A stretch of DNA of 64,000 bases from Clonostachys chloroleuca (Eukaryota > Ascomycota > Sordariomycetes > Hypocreales > Bionectriaceae). Each line of letters starts with the position of its first letter. The first letter of the stretch is position 1. The notes below the pieces were generated by a model that saw only the letters and a program-made list of their open reading frames with translations, was not told where the DNA came from and searched no databases. The translations under genes were made by a program, and so were the position numbers. Shown piece by piece: positions 11,863-21,502 of the stretch. Location of the stretch: contig JBANAY010000004.1 of the NCBI GenBank assembly GCA_037952775.1, positions 8,494,001 to 8,558,000 on the forward strand, written 5' to 3'.

Positions 11863-12686
11863 CTATTTGAAAGTATCTCTGCAACGGACCATTTGCTGTA
11901 TTTGCAAAATGCCTGCCTTGATGGCATCAATGACATACAGAGCCTCGCCCATGCGCTTCCCTAAGAACTTGGTTGCGGTAGAGCGGACGATGTCCTCTAA
12001 TTCGGCCGTTACTATGCAACCTATAACCACGCATCGAGCCAAACCTGACTGAAGTAATTGCCCTGTTGCTTCTCTTATACCATTTTTCATATCCTCTTGA
12101 GAAATGGCATTTGGATCGGGGCTGTAAAATTTCGCTGAGAAGACACCGGCGAACCTGTCATTACTACTATTCTCATCCTGACCCAGAAATGACTTGACTT
12201 CAACCATGAGATAGCTCTCCCAGAAGTGGTCCAGTGTGACAATTCCCCATTTGTCGCTACTATTAGGGCGCAGTAGTGTCTGGGCCGTTAGAATGCTCGC
12301 TTCAAAGACCCCCATGATACATTCAGGGCCAAGATTGGACAATTTTGAAATTAGAGATTTGGTACCAAAGCCAGCGATGAGGACGGCATCGTAGTGATCT
12401 AATGTAGGGCCATCGTTTGATAGTCTCGAGTAGACAGTTTCTTCGCTTGTCTTGATGTCGCTGTAACTAGTTATGCTTGACGGAGATGGCTGTGGAGTTG
12501 TATAGGCACTGAGCTCCATGGACTATAGTTGTGGTCAGCTTGTCAGTCCCTTTGATATGTTAGTTCCAAGCGTCTCCGTACATCGCCCAACTGCATTCTG
12601 TCTATTCTAGCTACTATCGCCGCAGTTATTGCCTCTGAGGAGTTGGGGTTGATGATGAGGATACGAAAAGTCTGGCGTGGATTCAT
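11863..12686 (-). CDS. Dcg1-like Asp/Glu/hydantoin racemase-family protein
   Basis: Exon 1 is 12686–12582 and exon 2 is 12522–11863. The intron (12523–12581, 59 nt) has donor GTACGG, branch GCTGAC and acceptor ATAG. The product is 254 residues, close to the usual length of Dcg1/hydantoin racemase proteins. The N-terminus reads FRILIINPNSSEAITAAI, the family signature; a TTPQPSPSSI block and a C-terminal EALYVIDAIKAG block also match. Members use two cysteines as acid/base pair. The second is present (VVIGC, residue about 204), but the first position reads IAGFG, with Gly86 where family members have Cys (ACFS-like). Racemase activity is therefore doubtful, although the rest of the fold looks intact. 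I start at the Met just before the family N-terminus; an upstream Met at 12848 is possible. Confidence 0.8.
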
Positions 12687-13004
12687 GTTGCCGAGATGGT
12701 GTCCTCTTGACCGCTTGAAAAGATATTGATAGACTTGTTGGATTGTAGTACTGTCAAAACTTATCACCTGGTCCAGTTGCTCCTGGTTTATAATTTCCTT
12801 CTCACAATCTGTGTGGTTGACATGCGGATGACGTGAGGCAAACGTCAAGTTGTTTTGCTAATCAACGCCAACTCCACCCTCTCGCCCTAGTCATTGTACT
12901 CTAACCATGCCCGTTTTCCGCGGCTAGTAATAGTGGAATCCAACCATCAGCAGTCATACATTGGATATCAGCACTTATAGCGGATTATAACATCAGTTTC
13001 ACAT

Positions 13005-14152
13005 GTCAGCAAGCTTAGATGAATTATGACGTGAGTTGAATGGCCGCTCCACGATCGATAAGCGCTTACCGAGGATGTGGGGGGAAGGGGGGTGGCAATG
13101 TATTCGTGACCGTTTTAGATAAGCATTATACTTTATTCTCCCCAAGGGAAACTACATATATTTGCTTTTGTATATATTAAACCAGTGGCGTTTACCAGCC
13201 CCGCCTCAGTACAACACCATATATCCTGCAATGGAATCCCAGACAAAAGGACATTGTGAGGCAAGTAAGTATATATCCTTATTCTCCAATAAAGCGCTAA
13301 ATACCTAACGCTCCCCGAGGCCAGAAGCCTAATAAAAGAGCAGAGCGCCTCCAAGAAATCTATGGGACACCACATCGAGATCTCCTTAACCACCAGTTGG
13401 ATGTACGTATATATGTGCTTCACCCTAAGCACCCTCCTAATCATCTCTTGGTCTCATTCTGGTATAGTATTAACTGTATATAGGAAAGAAGGTATTTCGA
13501 TTCTGGTGACTTTGCCCTTTCGCAAGCCCAGAGGGGTTCCGATATTGGAAAAATCAAAACCGGAACCCAACACCCACGCCGGGAGAGTATATCTCATCCA
13601 AGAGCTCCTATGCCAGGCTCTGATAATGCTGATGAGAGCGCAAACAAGGGTCTGCAAGACCAGGAGAAAAGTAGCGAGCCACAGAATCAGAGCCACCTCC
13701 ACGAAATGGCGCGCTCGGAGAATGGGAAGCCGTTAGCGTTGGATGTGTGATATCAGTAAATCTATTTTAGCAGATAATCAAGATCTACAGAGGCGCCGGG
13801 TGGCCCTCCAAGGGATAGGACGAAGCGGCTGGCATGGCGCAAACCATGGCGCAAACCGTGGCGCACGGGTTGTGGCGCAGACGATTGAACGAAGGAGGGC
13901 GCGGAAGACAGGAGACCGGTCCCCTACGGGTCCGCCAATGCCTTTTCGGAACGAGTTGAGAGCAGAGCGTGGAATATCACGTGACACGAACTGTTTTTCC
14001 TGGTAACGTAATGGCACCCTTTACTCAGGCCTAAATGACCTCAGCCACTCCACTTCCAAAAGTCCAAACTAGACACAAGACATATTACTAGCGGATATCA
14101 GCCGACTGAAGCTCGAACGTGACGAGTTATACGCTCTTCTATTGAAACAGGT
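13005..14152 (+). repeat. Left arm of a large direct repeat containing an endosulfine gene
   Basis: This stretch is repeated in the same orientation at 19537–21018. The two share the whole endosulfine gene with no difference I could find between its start codon and the C-terminal coding end. They also share the 5' flank from ACATGT(C/T)AGCAAGCTTAGATG and the 3' flank through a GTGGCGCA-rich segment to TCTTCTATTGAAACA. The left arm lacks several hundred bases present in the right arm and carries an ACCGGTCCCC segment instead. Differences in the 5' flank are mainly C/T and G/A changes. The arms bracket the 14-3-3 and Reg1-like genes. Confidence 0.85.
13231..13750 (+). CDS. Alpha-endosulfine/Igo-family PP2A inhibitor, copy 1
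   Basis: Exons 13231–13264, 13320–13402 and 13484–13750 give 127 residues. Introns start GTAAGT and GTACGT and end GAG and TATAG; the second falls just before the ERRYFDSGDF block. Endosulfines (ENSA/ARPP19, yeast Igo1/2) share an LYG…L..KL(K/Q) helix followed by ERKYFDSGDY. Here RLQEIYGTPHRDLLNHQLD precedes YFDSGDFALSQAQ, then a TGTQHPRRESISHP tail typical of filamentous fungi. In the family, the Ser of FDSGD is phosphorylated by Greatwall/Rim15 and turns the protein into a PP2A-B55 inhibitor; that Ser is present, and the following Tyr is Phe. The gene looks intact. It is paired with a second copy 6.5 kb downstream. Confidence 0.88.
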
Positions 14153-14450
14153 AGGCGCGGAGGCCAATCTTGCCGGTGCACATCTAGGTGATGACAGAGC
14201 TGATGGCCCGATGCATCCCTCTATTAGTATAACGCAAAGTGACTAGTCCTAGTGTCAACCTCAATATAGACTCCCTATACCGTCGCCATACTGTGTACTT
14301 GCACTGATGATCTAAACCATAACAACTCCACGCAGGAACGCCAGGAAATTATCAGAGCTTGAAGGGAAATCTCCGAAGTCTGAGGCCAGTTTCACATAAT
14401 TATACACGAGCCTCACTAAGTAGGTAGTTGATACCTATTTTTCATTCATT

Positions 14451-15401
14451 TTAACATGTTACAGAAAGCTTCTCCATTAATGTCGCTTGGGTTGAGGCTC
14501 CCCGCTGACCACTGTCAGTAGACGTCCAAAGGCACAGGTTGTCACGGAGCATGCGTATGATAGTAATGCTCTCGTCATCAGGCTCCTTGGCAACCCCCGA
14601 GAGTTCAGCAATGGCGTCATCAAAAGTACGCTTTGCAAGATGTCGGGCATGATTATGTAAGTTCAGAATTTCGTAGTAGAAGACCGAGACGTTCAGAGCC
14701 AAACCTAGCCGCAACCGATGAGTGGCCGCAAACTCGGTCTGCACAAAATCGGTGGCAATCTTAGAAGTACCCTTTCAATCAATACTCTTGGATAATTCAA
14801 AGCTGAAGCAACAGACTTGGAACCCACCTTGTAGGCCATGTAGGCAGAACTAACTGCAGCTGTGTACTTCTCACCCAACGTGAACTCGGCTAAGTAACGG
14901 TTATAGTCGCCCTTCCTAAAAACAGAGCGAGTCAGCCCATGCGCTTTCAAGAAGTGAAGACCAGTAGAGTAGGCATACATCTTGTAATAGAAGACCTTTG
15001 ACTCGACAGTGCCGGCATAGGGAATCAGGCTCCCGTCTAGCAGATCCAAGACATCGCTACAGACTATCTCGAGCTCATTCTCAATCTTCTTGCGGTATCC
15101 ACGGGTAGTGGCAATATGCTCCTCGTTAACCCTTGGCTGTTTCTTTTGTTCGATTGATAAGATGGTGCGCAAGCTGGAACGGCGGGTGCAGACCATACTC
15201 GAATAAGCAGTGGCAAGAAGGCTCCGCTCATTGACACTGAGCTCACCACCCGCGCCGATGACTTCCTTCAGGTGGGGGACCATATCGTCGTAACGCCCAG
15301 CCTTCTCACAGAGGTGAGCGAGAAAAGAATGGCTACCGCTATGAAGTTAGTGCTATTGTCCCGATGAGGGTGATCGAGTGGCCAAACTTGTCGCGCTGCA
15401 T
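14451..15401 (-). CDS. Divergent 14-3-3 protein
   Basis: Exons 15401–15388 (14 nt), 15338–14979, 14915–14828 and 14759–14451 join in phase to 256 residues, normal for 14-3-3. Family blocks in order: GRYDDMVPHLKEV, GAGGELSVNERSLL, RRSS…SIEQK, LDGSLIPYAG…SKVFYYKMKGDYNRYLAEF, RLRLGLALNVSVFYYEILN, FDDAIAEL, and LRDNLCLWTS near the end. 14-3-3 dimers bind phosphoserine/threonine peptides through Lys49, Arg56, Arg127 and Tyr128 (human zeta numbering). Arg56, Arg127 and Tyr128 equivalents are present, but Lys49 is Ser (residue about 51, AYSSMV) and Trp59 is Leu. The 14-nt first exon and its GTTTGG donor are the least certain part. Lies between two endosulfine genes, next to a Reg1-like gene on the same strand. 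Confidence 0.87.
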
Positions 15402-16816
15402 GATTCCTTAGGCTAAGTTGGCAAAAGATGGCTGCGAATTTGCGTGATAATCGCCAGATGTGCTAGTAAAGTGGAATGAAAGCATCTAAGGAGAGAGATG
15501 TACTTTAATCCTAAGACCACTGGGATAGATAAACTGTGTAATTTGAATTGGAATAATCTTAGGACTATGCGCGGAGCACCGAGGGACGGAAAACGGAAGG
15601 TGGTTTTATTATCCGTCAACTCTCAGGTGTGGTAGATCAGTCTCGAGTTTGTTGGGCGGAAAGTAAGTAAACAGTCCAGCTTAAAGAGCGCAGTCACTAG
15701 GCCTAGGTGATAATGACCTTGAAACTCAACCGCTGCGTCTAGCACACGCAGGTTTGGCGGCGAGGAATGTGTTGAACCGGTGAGGAATGTAGTGGATGTG
15801 GTCTCTTTATTAAGGTCGTGTATGGGGAATGGCTATAACTAGTTAGGTCCGGCGAACAGCCGAAGCTCCGTAGATAAGCCGCTGCGTCTACGAACGTGAC
15901 AGTGGTGCCCGAACTCGCTTTTTCCTGTTCAACCTCTATCTACATCCGCCTACCAGCTTCTGTGGGTAATTCTATGACTAAGTGTGTGGAATATTTTCCC
16001 ACTGGGCCGTCGAGGCAGCTAGGGATTTTAACGACACTCTACTCCGAAGCAATCCCGAAACGTGGCTAACTAGCTCGTTGAGGCGTTGCTGTACACATCA
16101 CACCTGCGCCAATGCGCACCGACTTCTCATGCTACACACGCGCTACTTGTCATGGCGCACCAATTCCAATCAAATACATATATGCAATACGATGGATACT
16201 CGATCGGTCAAGCAAACTCGCCAACGATGGAACCACCAAGCATGATATCCCGCCAAATAACGCATAATTGGGGGTTGGCATTCCAGGACACGCGACAGAT
16301 GAGACTATATATAAGGATAACACACTCACTCTTAGCAGGATACCGCCGTTTAAGTTAAATGAATGCTAGAACTGTTATATTCTTACATTCCTATCAGGGA
16401 GATACCGGTTATCTACACAGTTCCTATCCGCTTCTTAATACTTTCAGTGGATGGACTGAGAATATTAGCCTCGTACGTGACCCTACCGGTGCTCGAATTC
16501 TTAATTTAAAACTTCGTGTTAGTACGTCCATAGGGTAGCCTCGACGGAACGGACCTACAATGACGTTGAGGCTTTGGCCATTGCGTGTGACGTCTCGATG
16601 GGCGATGGAGCATGCCTATCAAGTAGCAGCAGGCTACTAAGATCGCCTTCACAAAACAGTCTTACCATCATTGGAACAAGTGCTTGCGGGATCCGTTCTT
16701 GTGTCAAATACTAGGTAACACTGCGAAAAGCATCGAGTAGTCGTCTCCCTCCATAACTCCAGACCAGGCTGCACGTGACCGGTATCTTAACGATTACTGC
16801 GACAATAAGAGCTCTC
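15402..16816. other. Intergenic interval inside the cassette
   Basis: Holds the presumed 14-3-3 promoter. About 15915–15965 (CAACCTCTATCTACATCCGC…CCAGCTTCTGTGG) recurs near 32360–32410. About 16040–16165 resembles the 5' flank of the FunK1 gene at 28.93–29.04 kb, including the start context GTCATGGCGCACCAA; a short frame from 16152 could be a captured first exon. No supported gene. Confidence 0.45.
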
Positions 16817-17572
16817 TTAGTAATCCACTAATTCGTCATCAAATGGGGTCTCTTGACAATCACCAGAACAAGTGCTTGCCGGCAAGATGTGACTGCATCT
16901 GTCTCCCTTAACTTGGATTACGATGAAATGGTCAACCTGCTCGTTGAAATGAACGCACTTTCGCTTCCAGCTTGGATATGATACATCGTGGGTCGTAGAT
17001 GAAGTGGCGCCACTGTTGCCTCGGCTCACTAAGCACCCTGAAGCAGGCCTGGTTATCCTGCTTCGTCCATCCTTGCCCTGGTATGGGGTCGCAGCCCCCA
17101 CATATGACCCTTCGAGTATTCTCTCGGATATGCTTCGTTTCTTTAGGATTGGTTTCTTGTCGATAGAGGACGACACGTGAACGTGCTGGCCTGTCCTTAC
17201 AGTAGCGTTGGTACTATCGTCTGCCTGTAGAGGTCCATAGAGCCAAGTTACGTCACTATCCTTCAGCCTAATAGAGCGGGGTTAGCGCAGAACGATAATG
17301 CCAACAAATATAACCACAAACTCCACATACCAATAGAGCGTCTCTGGGCGCACCGTCTTCAGCTTATTCTTCGCTTTCGTCCACGCTCTCCAAATAGCAT
17401 TTTCCAATCGCCTACTGTTACGGTATTCCAATTGCTGGGATACAACGTATTTCCGCGATGACCATATATCCTCCTCTTTCCAGTTGTATGATAAATAGTC
17501 GACGTGTCTAGTCGGCTGTGGCTTGATCGCGGTATCATCGTCTGCACGATGCATGCGGAGAAAGGCATCCAT
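16817..17572 (-). CDS. Short Hex2/Reg1-type protein phosphatase 1 regulatory subunit (DUF1752)
   Basis: Exons 17572–17331 and 17267–16817, with a GTATGT…GCTAAC…TTAG intron (17268–17330), give 230 residues. The N-terminal part has the DUF1752 core: RHVDYLSYNWKEEDIWSS, then LENAIWRAW, KLKTVRPETL and, across the splice, WLKDSDVTWLYGPLQ. Next come DKKPILKKRSISE and KCVHFNEQV (about residues 184–192), the equivalents of the Reg1 PILK and IHFN blocks. In Reg1 the latter is the RVxF-type PP1 (Glc7) docking site; K-C-V-H-F fits that pattern. Reg1 proteins are usually several hundred residues longer, so this is a minimal paralogue: an upstream frame is open to about 17690 but then stops, and the long C-terminus is absent. 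Predicted role: target PP1, as in glucose repression. Confidence 0.82.
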
Positions 17573-19536
17573 TCCGGGCCGCGAGGCTTTCCCTACTGCA
17601 CTGGAATTAGCCCGGGAAGCAGAGCACGAATCGCCTGGCTTCGAATACGCTGGGAGCTCCGGGTCTCGGGCTCAATCGCCTCTGGACGCCCCCTCGTTGA
17701 TCCAATTACTACCCCAAGAGTAAGTAAGGTATTAAGGTATCATATGAGACATCCGTAGCTAAAATTGATGATGCGGTAAATGAGATCAGAATCTGATACG
17801 GGAGCATTGACTTGGACAGTCGGCTAGATTCTAGAATATATGGGGATACGGTTCTTGTGCGATGAGCCACTCCATAACTATCAAGCAAAGGTGGAGGCAT
17901 TGGAAGAGAGCAAGGAAAGTAGCTACAATATCTTACCAGCCACCCCGTTTATAAGTAAACACCTGCATCTAGCAAAACCTGATCAGAGTTTTTCTGGAGA
18001 ACCGCCGAGGGTTCATTTCTCACTTACAAGCCACCATTCCAATTGGCAACTCTGCCTGCTTAGTTCATTTGCTTAGGATTCTAATAGCAGCCATAATCCT
18101 GAGGCACCGGTTCCACTTCGAATCACAATATATTTAATAATTCTTGAGGGTGTTTCTGTGACTGTTGATACTGGCTGTTTACTAACAAAGCTTGTATCTT
18201 GATCTGCCCTTCCAACGTAATCTATAAGAGCAAGTTGTCCTAGCCTTCACCGCAGAGGGCGATGAGCTGCAACAGGTCTCATATGCAGCTCGGAGGGCGG
18301 AGATGCTTACTGCTACATACTGGCGCTAGTGCCGTCCTTATTGACACTTTGGGACGACTTTGTTTCAGGGGGCGCGCTAAAAAATGCAGAACGGGCTTTA
18401 TTTCTGGGCCCCCGTCACGTATGTTATTGGCGCATACTTCGCTTATCACCAGTATTCCCTAAAATAATACTAATGAAAGCGCAATGACCCAACTTATACT
18501 GCATTATTAGACCCTGATGCTCGTCTCAGTCTGGCCTGTTTGTTTGTTTTCCCCTCTTTCTCGGGGTATAGGCAAGGATAGTACGGATAGTACACTCTGT
18601 TTATCACTCCGTCTATTCCTTTATATTAACATCTGCCCTTTTTATCGACTCAAAACTATTCTTACTAGTATTATATTTCATCAAGATGGAACAACCTTCT
18701 GATAGGCTGGTAAGCCTTGTCCATGTGTTAAATACTACCCTATTTTAAACTACTCCTACCCTCGATATGTGATATTCTCTCATGGCGGGATAAGAAGTTC
18801 TATCAACGAGTCCTTCTTTGGACCTAAAAGACTGATTATCGATCTTATGGAGGACAATAGGTCGGAATTGGAGCTATGGGACACTTGTTGGAAACCAGAG
18901 GTTGGCGCGAGCGCCAAAAAAAGTTACTCTACCTTAGTCCATACGCAAGGACGCATGGGACGCTCTTTGCATAGAGACTGTGGCAAACTGAATGCTGGAT
19001 GGCCAGAAGCCCCAAAAAGCAAACGCAGACGACTCAGAGCCGTCAATCTTCCTTTCACACAAGCTCTGGACACGATCCACGAATAACAACCGGCTTCTCT
19101 CAGCGCGATATCTCATCTATGCCACTCTGCATCTACAAATTTCTCGTACTACCGCGTAATACCGTTATGTACATCTCCACACAGCCTCAGCTCAACAAGA
19201 TATCTTCAAACAGCAATGGCCATATATGGAGATGTTGGAGAATTTCAAAAAGGCCAACGCCATAAAGTCGGGAGGTATAGAGAGATTTAGAAGAGAGATC
19301 TTCGGAGAGAATCAGCTCTGGATGATGCTGGCAATTTGGCGAGGGATATCCATGGCCAGGTCTGCCTAATGTACCCTGCGGAGATATCTTATAAGTTGTT
19401 ACTTGAGGAGGATGGGGTGGCTGCTTATTTGGACGTTTGAAAATCATTCGTTCACCTATTATAGTCATTTCATTAATCTTCCTTAATTACTGACTTATTT
19501 CCCACTTAACGCTATATGAATTGCAATATTAATCAC
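17573..19536. other. Interval without a supported gene
   Basis: Upstream of the Reg1-like gene, frames toward its possible lost N-terminus are broken near 17690. Around 18769–19470 are short open frames on both strands (for example 18769–19086 plus) with no recognised family; they could be an old degraded gene. 18560–18600 carries a GGATAGTAC duplication. Confidence 0.4.
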
Positions 19537-21018
19537 ATGTTAGCAAGCTTAGATGAATTATGACGTAAGTTTAATGACCCCTCCACGATCGATAAGCGCT
19601 TACCGAGGATGTGGGGGGAAGGGTGGGTGGCAATGTATCGTGACCGTTTTAGATAAGCATTATACTTTATTCTCCCCAAGGGAAACTACATATATTTGCT
19701 TTTGTATATATTAAACCAGTGGCGTTTACCAGCCCCGCCTCAGTACAACACCATATATCCTGCAATGGAATCCCAGACAAAAGGACATTGTGAGGCAAGT
19801 AAGTATATATCCTTATTCTCCAATAAAGCGCTAAATACCTAACGCTCCCCGAGGCCAGAAGCCTAATAAAAGAGCAGAGCGCCTCCAAGAAATCTATGGG
19901 ACACCACATCGAGATCTCCTTAACCACCAGTTGGATGTACGTATATATGTGCTTCACCCTAAGCACCCTCCTAATCATCTCTTGGTCTCATTCTGGTATA
20001 GTATTAACTGTATATAGGAAAGAAGGTATTTCGATTCTGGTGACTTTGCCCTTTCGCAAGCCCAGAGGGGTTCCGATATTGGAAAAATCAAAACCGGAAC
20101 CCAACACCCACGCCGGGAGAGTATATCTCATCCAAGAGCTCCTATGCCAGGCTCTGATAATGCTGATGAGAGCGCAAACAAGGGTCTGCAAGACCAGGAG
20201 AAAAGTAGCGAGCCACAGAATCAGAGCCACCTCCACGAAATGGCGCGCTCGGAGAATGGGAAGCCGTAGCGTTGGATATATGATATCAGTAAATCTATTT
20301 TAGCAGATAATCAAGATCTACAGAGGCGCCGGGTGGCCGTCCAAGGGAATAGGACGAAGCGGCTGGCATGGCGCAAACCATGGCGCAAACCGTGGCGCAC
20401 GGGTTGTGGCGCAGACGATTGAACGAAGGAGGGCGCGGAAGAAAGAACCTTTTCGTTCCTCAAAGGCATTGGTCTGCCAATTTGAGGCTGTTTGATGTGT
20501 AGTATCGCCAGGTTTGGCCGCTAAATAAAATATGCCCAGCGCCGAATCAATCGTGGTAAATGAGGAGGCGCAGGCGTCTGTGGTGCAGCTGTTGAGCACG
20601 GATCGCCTAGTGGTTCGAGCCTGGGAAAGCAGGGTGCGGAAGAAAGAACCTTTCGTTCCTCAAAGCACTGCCAGTCGTAATTTGATTTGTGCAACTCGGT
20701 TGATGCCATGAATCACCATAGATCAACAAATACTACGTCACAAATAGCACAACAGAACGTCATTCAGTGAACAGCATTAAAAGGCGCTCATCCTTTAACT
20801 TAACTATTAACTCGAAAGATATTTCTCCATCCATTTTTCTTTTTCTTTTCGTGAACTTGTCAGTAAAACAATGGCACCCTTTACTCAGGCATCTGACGGC
20901 TTAAATGACCCTAGCCACTCCACTCCCAAAAGTCCAAACCAGACACAAGACAAATTACTAGCGGACATCAGCCGACTGAAACTCGAACGTGACGAGCTAT
21001 ACGCTCTTCTATTGAAAC
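19537..21018 (+). repeat. Right arm of the large direct repeat
   Basis: Direct counterpart of 13005–14152, offset 6534 bases over the endosulfine gene. It is longer than the left arm because of material between about 20440 and 20870. That material holds two copies of a GCGGAAGAAAGAACCTTT(T)CGTTCCTC word (about 20438 and 20634), also found at about 22275 next to another GTGGCGCAGACGATTGAA stretch. Similarity to the left arm ends near 21018 (ATTGAAACA), where a minus-strand coding relic begins. Confidence 0.85.
19765..20269 (+). CDS. Alpha-endosulfine/Igo-family PP2A inhibitor, copy 2
   Basis: Exons 19765–19798, 19854–19936 and 20018–20269 give 122 residues. It is identical to copy 1 through the YFDSGDF phosphosite, the TGTQHPRRESISHP tail and up to NGKP. 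One T is then missing (CCGTTAG in copy 1, CCGTAG here), making a stop five residues earlier. The known functional core of the family is unaffected, so both copies may be active. The near-identity including introns points to recent duplication or gene conversion. Confidence 0.87.
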
Positions 21019-21086
21019 ATCAATCAGCTTGCCAACGCTGTGCACGACCTTCTCGATGTAGTTGCGGTCCCTCCAAAGCTCATTGA
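20871..21086 (+). CDS. Small charged ORF at the end of the repeat arm
   Basis: The frame starts MAPFTQASDGLND and continues with a heptad-like helix (LLADISRLKLERDELYALLL). The same sequence exists in the left arm near 14009, but there it is broken by a TAA after MAPFTQA. The last about 20 residues (Cys-rich) lie beyond the repeat boundary and are read antisense to another relic, so the natural C-terminus is probably lost. No family recognised. Confidence 0.3.
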   Translation: MAPFTQASDGLNDPSHSTPKSPNQTQDKLLADISRLKLERDELYALLLKHQSACQRCARPSRCSCGPSKAH

Positions 21087-21502
21087 TCTGTTCATACTGA
21101 CCTAATTGCTGCCTTGGCGTCGTCAATGCGGTCAATTTGATACCCGCCGATGAGCCGCGGATATCGTTCACATAGGGTACCGAGTTTGCACTTACCCTAC
21201 CTCAACCAAAAAAAATCCGGTAGTCTTTTAAAGAATGGGGTACAAGGATCGCAAGTGACATTATCAGCCATGATCGGATGTGGGATGGTATCAGGGGGCA
21301 TTTTCTGAACGTCCGGCGCAGCAGCTATACAGGTTATGGAACTGACGGGAATATCAGTACAGTTCTGAGCCTGGATCTCCCTAGCAATTGACTCATTAAA
21401 GAGATCTTGTGTGCAGTCAACATAGTTTTGGGAGGTAGTCACATCCTCACCCCAGAGGCCCATAGCTGAGCCCTGGTGCGCCCCCCATAAAGGGGAACGC
21501 AA
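20968..21502 (-). pseudogene. Unrecognised coding relic, two frames
   Basis: Minus-strand frame 21502–21197 includes NYVDCTQDLFNES, a NCTDIPVSSITC stretch and NVTCDPCTPFFKR. A second frame, 21171–20968, includes TTPRQQLGQYEQINELWRD and YIEKVVHSVGKLID. Both have protein-like composition and could be exons of one Cys-containing, possibly secreted protein, but no clean splice joins them. The 3' end runs into the right repeat arm. I do not recognise the family. Confidence 0.35.

Noticed and set aside
20600..20630. GGTTCGAGCCTGGG resembling a tRNA T-arm
   Set aside because: No acceptor or anticodon arm around it; lies inside the repeat arm.
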